The notes: generated by a model from the letters alone, not told the origin. A stretch of 8,404 nt of DNA from Clostridia bacterium (GCA_017452405.1 JAFTMM010000058.1:1-8404); one strand, 5' to 3'. Shown: positions 1 to 6,116, numbered from the stretch's first letter. Numbers and translations are program-made.

Positions 1-46
1 AGAACGACACCACTCCCACTATTACCTTTTCTATTACCTCTTTCAT
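1..46 (-). CDS. Possible first codons of a leftward gene running off the left edge
   Basis: An ATG at 44-46 (minus strand) opens a frame of 15 codons, reading MKEVIEKVIVGVVSF, that stays open to the window edge. It lies 10 bases past a good leftward -10 box, so the expected transcript start is only about three bases before this ATG. No AGGAG-type site precedes it. Either the mRNA is leaderless, or the true start is further left: a GTG in the same frame at 17-19 has AAAAGG five bases before it. The fragment is too short to assign to a family, and it may not be coding at all. Confidence 0.22.
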   Translation of the reverse strand, partial: MKEVIEKVIVGVVSF

Positions 47-55
47 TTCAGCATT

Positions 56-84
56 AATATATAACGAGAATACTCCATTGTCAA
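56..84 (-). promoter_or_regulatory. Leftward sigma-A-type promoter
   Basis: On the minus strand a perfect TTGACA (79-84) is followed, after exactly 17 bases, by TATATT (56-61), five of six matches to TATAAT. Transcription would start near base 49 and run off the left edge. This is the best-matching -35/-10 pair I found in the window. Confidence 0.55.
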
Positions 85-127
85 TACCTTTGCTCAAAAT
101 TAGTAAAAAACTTCTCACGTGGATATT

Positions 128-317
128 GTCATACTGAGCGGAGAGCGTTATCTCGCAGTCTAAGTATCTCGTCCTCTCTTTACGTCATACTAAGCGGAGC
201 GCATTAGCGGAGTCGAAGGTTTTTCGGCAGGAGCGAGCCCCTGCCCTACAATATTAGGATGACGAAGAAAGGCGCTCAGGATGACGGAAAATCCTTCGGG
301 CTTACGCTCAGAATGAC
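128..317. repeat. Composite intergenic palindromic repeat (REP/MITE-like)
   Basis: A 13-base core occurs four times: GTCATACTGAGCG (128-140), GTCATACTAAGCG (184-196), and inverted as CGCTCAGGATGAC (273-285) and CGCTCAGAATGAC (305-317). Further in, CGAAGGTTTTTCG (213-225) is mirrored by CGGAAAATCCTTCG (285-298), so 184-317 reads as one element with long imperfect inverted arms. Between the arms sits a second palindrome, GGCAGG (226-231) pairing with CCTGCC (240-245). No open reading frame or transposase is present, so this is a non-autonomous or structural repeat. Such GTCAT-CTGAGCG palindromes are, as far as I know, scattered through intergenic regions of many Clostridia; copy number in this genome cannot be seen from here. 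Confidence 0.65.
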
Positions 318-355
318 CGTGACGACTCAAGGCATTAAAACAAATGTTCGCCTAT

Positions 356-364
356 ATTATAACA
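356..364 (-). promoter_or_regulatory. Possible extended -10 promoter, leftward
   Basis: The minus strand reads TGTTATAAT, a TGn motif joined to a perfect TATAAT. No -35 match lies 16-18 bases upstream, where the 370-393 hairpin sits instead. Transcription would run left through the palindromic repeats. The region is AT-rich, so a chance match is quite possible. Confidence 0.22.
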
Positions 365-369
365 AAATA

Positions 370-393
370 ATGTGGACAGCATCGTGTCCACAT
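370..393. terminator. Perfect 9-bp hairpin, possible terminator
   Basis: ATGTGGACA (370-378) pairs perfectly with TGTCCACAT (385-393) around the six-base loop GCATCG. On the plus strand it is followed by TATCGTTTTGTTTTT and on the minus strand by TATTTTGTT, so it could stop transcription in either direction. It lies about 90 bases beyond the histidine kinase terminator and may be a back-up for that operon. A role as a protein-binding palindrome is an alternative. Confidence 0.5.
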
Positions 394-483
394 ATCGTTT
401 TGTTTTTGAAACTTTTGTGAAATATTATGTTCATTTTGTGAATCAATGTGTTGATTGAGTGTAATTTCTATGATGCTGTATAT

Positions 484-513
484 AAAAACAGGAGAAACTT
501 TGTCGTTTCTCCT
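484..513 (-). terminator. Rho-independent terminator of the permease/two-component operon
   Basis: On the minus strand AGGAGAAAC (505-513) pairs perfectly over nine bases with GTTTCTCCT (490-498) around a six-base loop, followed by G and TTTTT (484-488). It begins about 20 bases after the histidine kinase stop codon, as expected for the end of the leftward operon. Confidence 0.85.
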
Positions 514-534
514 ATTCAAATAATCATATTCAAC

Positions 535-2088
535 TTATAACAAAGGCAGTTCGAACCAGAAATTACTACCGTTTCCTTTCTCGCTTGCTACGCCGTAATT
601 GACTTGGTGCAGGTCGAGTATGGACTTAACTATGGACAGACCGAGTCCGCTACCCACTACTCTGCGCTTGTCCTGCGCCAGGCGGTAGTACTTATCCCAA
701 ACGGCTTCCATTTCCTCTTTGGTCATGCCCTTTCCGCTATCGAGAATTTCCACACGCGCCAGCTGGTCCTTTCGGTAAGCGCGCACGCGAACGGTCTTAT
801 CCTCGCCCGTATAGTTCATGGCGTTACCGATAAGGTTATAAACAACCCTGTCTATGCGGTCGCCGTCGGCTACGACCTCTAAGCCGTCCTCTATTTCCGA
901 CTCGAAGGTGTATCCCTTAGTCTCCTCCATAATACGGAACTTATCCACCGTAGCGTTCAGCTTTTCGGAAAGATCGACTTCGTGAGGCGTAATATTCATA
1001 ACGCCGGACTCCAGCTTGGACAGCTCCACGACCTCGTTAATAAGCGAAGTAAGGCGGTTGGTTTCGTCTATTATAACTTGCGCGTGGCGAGTGGCTTTTT
1101 CCTTATTACCGCCCGAAATATCCCTTATCATCTCGGAGTAAGCCCTAATCATGGTGAGCGGAGTTTTCATATCGTGCGAAACGTTGGCAAGCAGGTCGCG
1201 ACGGAAGCGGTTGTTGTTCTCCACGTCGTCGAACGCCTTGTTAAACGCCGTAGACAGTTCGTTTATTTCGGCAAGAGGAGTATTGGTTTCGAGCGGTTCA
1301 CGCTTGCCCTCTCTTGAGTTGCCGATAACTTTAACGGTCAGTTCGCGCATTGGTCTTGCCGCGAAGCCCGATCCCATATACGCCACGAAAACACTAATAA
1401 CAAGACACACCGCAGTTATTACCGCAAGCTGTCCGACCAGAGTGCTCCGCGCCTGTCCGAACGACGGAAGCGAAGTAGACATATACAGATAAATATCCTC
1501 GCGGTCGATCAGGGTGCGGAAGCCGTAAATTACCATTTCCGACGTTACCGAATCTATATTGGTGGTGTTGGAAACGAAACTCTCGTTGGGCTCGCTTAAC
1601 TTGCCGAGATAATATTCGAGCAGTTCGCCCTCTAAACCACCGGGAACTGCGCCGACGTTGGGGGTTGCGCCGTACTTAACGATGGAATTGCCCTCGTCGT
1701 CCAGCGTAAACACCACGATATTAACGCCGTTTTCGGTAGCGTAATCCTCGATATAACCGTCCAGCTTGTCTGAGTCCTCTATCGAATAGGACACGTAGCC
1801 TCGCGCAAACTCGTTGCCCGATTCCATCATCTCGTTTTCTTGGAACGACACGTACAGCGTGGAGTAAAACACCAGCTCGTACAGCCACATAATAGCGAGC
1901 ATGGCTATCGTCATAAACACGAAGGTCAGCCAAAGATTAAACCTTATTGAGCGGAAGCGTGGTATGCGGTGATACCTCTCAAGCACGAAGGGCGCAGGCA
2001 GAGCTTTCTTTTCAGGCGAAAAGACAAGCTCGTGCATTTCGCCCGGCTTGTCCTCTTTTTTTACGCTATTGTCTTCAACGTTTTCCAT
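535..2088 (-). CDS. Membrane sensor histidine kinase (HAMP, HisKA, HATPase)
   Basis: This 517-residue sensor kinase should autophosphorylate on a histidine and pass the phosphate to the response regulator encoded just upstream. A cytoplasmic tail of about 48 residues precedes membrane segment 1 (about 51-74), an extracytoplasmic region (about 75-215) and membrane segment 2 (about 216-238). A HAMP linker follows (about 240-290), then the HisKA helix with ANVSHDMKTP, phosphoacceptor His305. The ATPase domain has an N-box (N418, N422), a G1 box (DSGKG, 450-454), a WDKYYR F-box (464-469) and a G2 box (GSGLGL, 479-484), so it looks active. The sensor region, with GVNIVVFTLDDEG near 121-133, resembles a PDC/Cache-like fold, which is inference; the ligand is unknown. 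The ATG is the only usable start in frame, but its ribosome binding site is weak, so translation may depend on the regulator ending 43 bases upstream. Confidence 0.95.
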   Translation of the reverse strand: MENVEDNSVKKEDKPGEMHELVFSPEKKALPAPFVLERYHRIPRFRSIRFNLWLTFVFMTIAMLAIMWLYELVFYSTLYVSFQENEMMESGNEFARGYVSYSIEDSDKLDGYIEDYATENGVNIVVFTLDDEGNSIVKYGATPNVGAVPGGLEGELLEYYLGKLSEPNESFVSNTTNIDSVTSEMVIYGFRTLIDREDIYLYMSTSLPSFGQARSTLVGQLAVITAVCLVISVFVAYMGSGFAARPMRELTVKVIGNSREGKREPLETNTPLAEINELSTAFNKAFDDVENNNRFRRDLLANVSHDMKTPLTMIRAYSEMIRDISGGNKEKATRHAQVIIDETNRLTSLINEVVELSKLESGVMNITPHEVDLSEKLNATVDKFRIMEETKGYTFESEIEDGLEVVADGDRIDRVVYNLIGNAMNYTGEDKTVRVRAYRKDQLARVEILDSGKGMTKEEMEAVWDKYYRLAQDKRRVVGSGLGLSIVKSILDLHQVNYGVASEKGNGSNFWFELPLL

Positions 2089-2131
2089 ACAATAAAGTCC
2101 GCTTCGGTATTAAAATTCCAATTAGCCCATC

Positions 2132-2791
2132 TTAAAGATCGATTTTATAGCCCACTCCGCGAAGAGTAGTAATCTTATCGCGATACGGTCCGAGGCTGGA
2201 ACGGAGCATCTTGATATGAGTATCCACCGTTCTGTCCTCGCCGTAATAGTCGTAACCCCATACTTCAGCAAGAAGTTGATCACGCGGAATGGCAACGCCA
2301 CGATTTTTTACGAGATAAAACAGTAGATCGTATTCGCGCGGAGTGAGAAATACCTTGCTTCCGTCTACGGTTACGCTTCTGCCGACTATATCAATTTCCA
2401 GACCGTCCGACACGATTTTCTTATTCACGCCGTTTCCGCGACGAAGCACTGCGCCGATACGCGCAACCACTTCTTTGGGCGAGAAAGGCTTGGTAACGTA
2501 GTCATCCGCGCCGATTTCGAAGCCGAAAAGTTTGTCATACTCCTCCGAGCGCGCCGACAGCATAATCACGGGGATATCCTTTTCCTTTTTAATTTCCTTA
2601 ACGGCGCTGTAACCGTCCAGCTTTGGCATCATAATATCCATAACTATAAGGTCATAGTCACCTGCCTTAGCCTGCTTGATAGCGTCCATACCGTCAACGG
2701 CTTCGCCCGTTTCATAACCTTCGAGTTCGAGATACTCGCAAAGTATTTCTCTTATTCCCTGCTCGTCATCGACTACAAGTATTTTTGACAT
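2132..2791 (-). CDS. OmpR/PhoB-family response regulator
   Basis: A full-length 219-residue DNA-binding response regulator. The receiver domain (about 3-115) has the acidic pair D8-D9, phosphoacceptor Asp52 in VMDIMMP, Ser79 in MLSA, and Lys101 in TKPF, so all switch residues are present. The winged-helix effector domain (about 127-218) carries FLTPREYDLL (148-157) and the recognition-helix stretch RTVDTHIKMLRSSLG (187-201), ending in GVGYKI. A consensus AAGGAG (2798-2803) six bases before the ATG fixes the start. The permease gene ends 13 bases upstream and the kinase starts 43 bases downstream, so the three are almost certainly one operon. The partner is inferred to be the adjacent kinase. 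Target promoters cannot be read from the protein, though the divergent region at 3717-3882 is an obvious candidate. Confidence 0.96.
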   Translation of the reverse strand: MSKILVVDDEQGIREILCEYLELEGYETGEAVDGMDAIKQAKAGDYDLIVMDIMMPKLDGYSAVKEIKKEKDIPVIMLSARSEEYDKLFGFEIGADDYVTKPFSPKEVVARIGAVLRRGNGVNKKIVSDGLEIDIVGRSVTVDGSKVFLTPREYDLLFYLVKNRGVAIPRDQLLAEVWGYDYYGEDRTVDTHIKMLRSSLGPYRDKITTLRGVGYKIDL

Positions 2792-2804
2792 AACTCACTC
2801 CTTA

Positions 2805-3716
2805 TCATAATAGAAGTATACTCTCGATTGCGGTTATTCCATAACCAAACACAAGAGCGTAAACCACGAGTCCGCAAAGTATGGCGAGATTCGCCTTTAA
2901 GTTCTTATTCTGTTTAAAAAGCACGGCAACGCCGATTCCCGCGTTAACGGCAAGTCCGCTAACGGTCGCGCCGAGAGTGAGCGCTCCGCTTGCGTACATT
3001 TCGGTAATCATTACGCTGGAAGCGCAGTTGGGTATAAGTCCGATAATCGTAGCGAATAAGGGTTGAAGCCACGTTCCCTGACTCATAAACAGCGCGAAGT
3101 TCTCCTCTCCGCCCGTAAGATGTATAACAGTTCCGAGCGCAAAGTTGACGACGAATATAAAGCCTGTCGTCACGAGCGTATGAATAATGGGGTGTTTGAA
3201 GTATTTGCTGAAAATATTCTGTTTGTCGTCTTCCTCGCCGACGTGGTGTCCGCAACACCCGTGAGCGTGATGCTCTTGCGACGTTTCTGCCTTTACGGCT
3301 TCCGCTTGTGGCTTCCGCTTGGAAAAGAGTTCGAGCGCGTAGCCGAGAAGTAACGCCATAACTACTTTAATTCCCACGAGGAGCGCCAGCTTAACGAGCG
3401 CGCTCGCGTCAGTCACGGAATGACCGAGCAGTATGGGCAGAGCCTCGTCACTCGTAGCAACGAACACCGCCATAAGCGTTCCCACCTTGATATACTTTTT
3501 AGAATACAGTTCACTTGCCACGACGGAAAAACCGCATTGAGGGAGGAGCGCAACCCCTACGCCCAAAAGCGGAGCAAAACCACCGCCGAGCAGTCTACTT
3601 TTTTTTAGACTGTTGAGCTTTCTGGCTTCAAACAGACCGATAAGCAGATGAACGGCAAGCAGGAACGGAATCAGGATTGCCGTATCCTTTAACGAATCAA
3701 GTAATACTTCTAACAT
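2805..3716 (-). CDS. ArsP_2-like heavy-metal/manganese-type permease
   Basis: A 303-residue integral membrane protein with about eight hydrophobic segments (roughly 13-30, 44-65, 78-98, 105-130, 176-198, 218-238, 243-268, 275-300). I recognise it as the family annotated as putative 10TM heavy-metal exporter, arsenic efflux protein or putative manganese transporter (Pfam ArsP_2); the true substrate is not settled. The two halves are related: LLPQC (57-61) and LIPNC (227-231) each start a similar stretch with S-V, E-(L/M)-Y and a following glycine-rich helix. The central hydrophilic loop contains H149, H150, H152, C154, C155, H157 and H158, a plausible soft-metal-binding patch, followed by acidic residues. 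The start has AAGGAA (3722-3727) five bases upstream. It is the first gene of the operon with a two-component system, which suggests regulated ion or oxyanion export. Confidence 0.85.
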   Translation of the reverse strand: MLEVLLDSLKDTAILIPFLLAVHLLIGLFEARKLNSLKKSRLLGGGFAPLLGVGVALLPQCGFSVVASELYSKKYIKVGTLMAVFVATSDEALPILLGHSVTDASALVKLALLVGIKVVMALLLGYALELFSKRKPQAEAVKAETSQEHHAHGCCGHHVGEEDDKQNIFSKYFKHPIIHTLVTTGFIFVVNFALGTVIHLTGGEENFALFMSQGTWLQPLFATIIGLIPNCASSVMITEMYASGALTLGATVSGLAVNAGIGVAVLFKQNKNLKANLAILCGLVVYALVFGYGITAIESILLL

Positions 3717-3728
3717 TTACGTTCCTTT

Positions 3729-3762
3729 ATTTTATTATAATCCCCCGAACTTGTCAAGTCTT
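3729..3762 (-). promoter_or_regulatory. Candidate promoter of the permease/two-component operon
   Basis: The minus strand has a perfect TTGACA (3752-3757) and, 17 bases on, TAAAAT (3729-3734). That would start transcription near 3722, leaving almost no leader. Alternatively a perfect TATAAT (3734-3739) pairs with a poorer -35 AAGACT (3757-3762) at 17 bases, starting near 3727 and just retaining the AAGGAA site. Either way the leader is at most about ten bases, which argues against a riboswitch here. Confidence 0.45.
3749..3759. promoter_or_regulatory. Palindrome over the permease -35 box, possible operator
   Basis: ACTTG T CAAGT is a perfect five-base inverted repeat around one central base, and it contains the TTGACA box of the leftward promoter. 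A dimeric regulator bound here would block polymerase. It is short, and no second copy was found nearby, so it may be coincidental. Confidence 0.25.
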
Positions 3763-3836
3763 TTTCCGAAATCTTGCTTTTCAAACGCTTTGCAAAATAT
3801 GAAAAATATGTTAATATTAGTTTAACGTTTACGGTA

Positions 3837-3857
3837 TATAATACTATAGAGTATTAT
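3837..3857 (+). promoter_or_regulatory. Candidate -10 region of the peptidase gene with overlapping inverted repeat
   Basis: A perfect TATAAT (3837-3842) sits 40 bases before the ATG of the M3 peptidase, giving a predicted start near 3849 and a leader of about 34 bases that includes AAGGAGG (3871-3877). No convincing -35 box lies 16-18 bases upstream, so the promoter may need an activator. The inverted repeat ATAATAC (3838-3844) / GTATTAT (3851-3857) covers the -10 and the start site. The region is very AT-rich, which raises the chance of random matches. Confidence 0.35.
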
Positions 3858-3882
3858 TATGCGCGAATAAAAGGAGGATTAA

Positions 3883-5598
3883 ATGAAAAACAGCAAAATC
3901 ACGAGATCGTTAGCCATAACCCTTGCTTTAATTACGCTTTTTACGGCTTTGCTTTTGGGCGCGTGCAGTTGCCGTTTCTATCGTCGTAACGTCTTCGATT
4001 ATAACGCTATCGAATACTCTCGTCCCGATTATAGCGCAATCGAGCAGGCGTTTAGAGAAGCGGAAGATTCTATAAGTAGTGATAATATCATCCTTCTTAG
4101 TCGCAAAACGAATACCGCTATGGAAAAGGTTGACGAATTCTTGTCCGCCTATACTTACGTTAACGTCGAGTACAATAAAGACAGCGTAGCGTACGGCGAC
4201 GAATACCGTTGGCTGAGTCAAAAATATAACGACGTAATGGACTTATATTATTCTTTGCTTTATAATCTTTTAGAAAGCGAATACGAAGAAGACGTATTTG
4301 AAGGCTGGAGCGAAGAAGACAAACAGAGCGTCCGTGACAGATACGAAGTAACAGGCGAGGAATACACCAGACTTCAGAATGAAATCACCGACCTACAGAT
4401 GCAGTATAACGCGCTTGACGGCGATATAGGCGAGGAGTTTGCGCTTGCCGTTGAAGATATTTATTTGGCTCTTATAGATAAGAATAAAGCTCTTGCCAAA
4501 CTTGAAGGCTACGACGACTATGCCGAATACGCTTATGAAAATGCTTACGGTAGGTCATACGAGCCAGCGCAGGCAAAGACGCTGGAGGCGAATATAAAAC
4601 AGCATATCTCCCCCATTCTTAACGAGCTTTACGACTATGAGAGTTTAAAACAATACGTAGACGAAAAATTAGCGCAGGGAGGCTCTTCGGGATCTTCGGA
4701 TTCTTCCGGCTCTTCGGGCTCTTCAGATTCAAATATATCGATTTTCTACGATTATATCGAATATGCCGAGTCTACCGTTCAGGAATTCACGCTTGAAATA
4801 GGCAACGACTTCGCCGAAGCGTACGACTATATGAAAGAGTGCAATCTTTTATTTAAGTCTACCCCGAATAACGCTCCTAACGCTCTCGGCGGATCGTTTA
4901 CCACCTACCTTTACGGCTACGAAGCGCCGTTTATGTTCGTAACCTGCGACGGCTCTTATGCGGATATATCCACTTACGTTCACGAGTTTGGTCACTTCGC
5001 AGAGTACTATATAAACGGACAGAACGGCGGATCGGAGCTTGATATAGCGGAAATACATTCGCAAGGAGCGGAAATGCTCTTTATGCCGTATTATAAAGAA
5101 TTGTTTACCGAGGAAAGCGCGAACGAAATCGAGAACGAACTGCTTTTCAATACCGTATATTTTTCGGTGATTATGGGCTGTATGTTGGACGAATTTCAGT
5201 GTGAGCTTTATACCAACACGGACGAATACCGCGCTGACGGCGCAATAACCGAACTGTTTGATAAACTACTCAAAGAGTATAACGCTGACGAATACGGCAA
5301 TCTCATGGGCAGGTTAAACGGATACGAGTTTAAATATTGGTGGTCTATCGTTTCACATAATATCGAAGTGCCGTTCTATTATATCAGCTATGCAATGAGC
5401 GCGCTCCCTGCCCTTATCGTTTACGAGGATAGTATGGTAAACCGCGCCGAAGCTATCGAGTCGTATAATTACGTACTCACCTACGGCGACGGAACGTACG
5501 GCTTCGAAGAACTTCTCACAAACGCAGGCTTGGCTTCGCCGTTCTCAAGTTCTACAATCTCCTCTCTCGCAGACTTCCTTAAAGAAGCAACGAAATAA
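3883..5598 (+). CDS. Secreted lipoprotein M3-family zinc metallopeptidase (oligoendopeptidase-like)
   Basis: A 571-residue protein that probably cleaves peptides outside the membrane. The N-terminus has lysine/arginine, a hydrophobic stretch (about 10-26) and a lipobox LGAC, so Cys28 should be lipidated after signal peptidase II cleavage. A helical region follows, including a charged, possibly coiled stretch (about 155-208) with AKLEGYDDYAEYAYE, typical of M3 oligoendopeptidases. The catalytic domain has HEFGH (367-371): His367 and His371 bind zinc and Glu368 is the base. Glu390, in DIAEIHSQ, is the likely third ligand. His492 and the tyrosines in PFYYISY (497-503) match the family's substrate-stabilising residues. 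A serine/glycine/aspartate tract (266-284) interrupts the helical region. The perfect AAGGAGG five bases before the ATG fixes the start. The gene stands alone, divergent from the permease operon. Confidence 0.93.
   Translation: MKNSKITRSLAITLALITLFTALLLGACSCRFYRRNVFDYNAIEYSRPDYSAIEQAFREAEDSISSDNIILLSRKTNTAMEKVDEFLSAYTYVNVEYNKDSVAYGDEYRWLSQKYNDVMDLYYSLLYNLLESEYEEDVFEGWSEEDKQSVRDRYEVTGEEYTRLQNEITDLQMQYNALDGDIGEEFALAVEDIYLALIDKNKALAKLEGYDDYAEYAYENAYGRSYEPAQAKTLEANIKQHISPILNELYDYESLKQYVDEKLAQGGSSGSSDSSGSSGSSDSNISIFYDYIEYAESTVQEFTLEIGNDFAEAYDYMKECNLLFKSTPNNAPNALGGSFTTYLYGYEAPFMFVTCDGSYADISTYVHEFGHFAEYYINGQNGGSELDIAEIHSQGAEMLFMPYYKELFTEESANEIENELLFNTVYFSVIMGCMLDEFQCELYTNTDEYRADGAITELFDKLLKEYNADEYGNLMGRLNGYEFKYWWSIVSHNIEVPFYYISYAMSALPALIVYEDSMVNRAEAIESYNYVLTYGDGTYGFEELLTNAGLASPFSSSTISSLADFLKEATK
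4681..4734 (+). repeat. In-frame 9-bp tandem repeat encoding a (G/D)SS linker
   Basis: Six consecutive nine-base units encode GSS-GSS-DSS-GSS-GSS-DSN inside the M3 peptidase. The 27-base half 4681-4707 is largely repeated in 4708-4734, with GGCTCTTCGGG at the start of both, pointing to a recent duplication. A change in copy number would keep the reading frame and only alter the length of the flexible linker. Confidence 0.85.
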
Positions 5599-5635
5599 AA
5601 TTTTTCACGAACTTTAAAACGCAAATAAGTTAAAC

Positions 5636-5671
5636 AAAAACAGCAAGCGAATTTTATAGCTTGCTGTTTTT
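5636..5671. terminator. Bidirectional rho-independent terminator
   Basis: AAAAACAGCAAGC (5636-5648) pairs perfectly over 13 bases with GCTTGCTGTTTTT (5659-5671) around a ten-base AT-rich loop. The A-run on one side and T-run on the other give a U-tail on both strands. It begins 38 bases after the peptidase stop codon and 26 bases beyond the SecB-like stop on the opposite strand, so it serves both convergent units. Confidence 0.92.
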
Positions 5672-5696
5672 ATAACCCAAATATCACTCCCCTACC

Positions 5697-6116
5697 TTAT
5701 TCCGCCTTAGGTAATTCGTCGGGGAAAAGCGTACCGCCGTCCAGAGGCGGAAGAATGAGCGGATTAATCATTGCAGAGGCAGTCAGATTAGTGATTGCCG
5801 AACGAAGGTACGGGAAGGTTGCGCGCGTTGCGGCGGTAACGAACTCTTTCTCGTCTTCGGCGAGCCAGATTTCCTCCTCAAGCTCGAAAGCTGCGACCAT
5901 TCTTATAGCAAGGTCGAAGGGCTTGGGATTTTCTTCCGTACTGATCATCTTAACAGTCATCTCGATAATACGGCGCTTAGGCAACTCTTTAACTTTCTTG
6001 AGCTGTCTGTTGAACTCGGGCTTGATTTCGAACTTAGTCTGAGGCTCTGCCTTAACTACGTTCAATCTGAAACGCATATCCTCACAATGCATTCCGAGTA
6101 CTTTGAATTTAATCAT
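5697..6116 (-). CDS. SecB-like chaperone
   Basis: A 139-residue soluble protein with no signal peptide or membrane segment. I assign it to the SecB-like fold. The N-terminal part (about 1-85) alternates short strand-like stretches, including IIEMTVKMIS and FDLAIRMVAAFELEEEI. The C-terminal part (about 92-133), FVTAATRATFPYLRSAITNL followed by NPLILPPLDGGTLFPDE, parallels the end of Proteobacterial SecB, where FPYAR...SN, a short turn, LNLAPVNFDALF occupy the same positions. SecB holds preproteins unfolded for SecA; SecB-like relatives also act in toxin-antitoxin-chaperone loci or have unknown roles. No toxin or antitoxin gene adjoins this one. AAGGAG (6122-6127) six bases or fewer before the ATG supports the start. 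It follows valS by 86 bases and probably shares its transcript. The fold is fairly sure; an export role is inference. Confidence 0.75.
   Translation of the reverse strand: MIKFKVLGMHCEDMRFRLNVVKAEPQTKFEIKPEFNRQLKKVKELPKRRIIEMTVKMISTEENPKPFDLAIRMVAAFELEEEIWLAEDEKEFVTAATRATFPYLRSAITNLTASAMINPLILPPLDGGTLFPDELPKAE

Noticed and set aside
128..317. CRISPR array from the recurring 13-base core
   Set aside because: Copies occur in both orientations at unequal spacing, without uniform spacers or cas genes nearby.
441..456. Hairpin AATCAA / TTGATT with a four-base loop
   Set aside because: The stem is six AT-rich pairs with no following U-run, within chance expectation for this AT-rich stretch.
604..1492. 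Several plus-strand frames of 92-113 codons over the histidine kinase
   Set aside because: They overlap a full-length conserved kinase on the other strand and show no domain or ribosome binding site; they are shadows.
3063..3353. Plus-strand 96-codon frame opposite the permease
   Set aside because: It is antisense to conserved membrane segments, with no supporting start signal or recognisable motif.
3717..3882. A manganese (yybP-ykoY) riboswitch ahead of the permease
   Set aside because: The predicted leader is ten bases or less and no conserved riboswitch core or terminator hairpin is visible on the minus strand.
5697..6116. Toxin-antitoxin-chaperone locus built around the SecB-like gene
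   Set aside because: The neighbours are valS on one side and a terminator with a convergent peptidase on the other; no small toxin or antitoxin gene is present.
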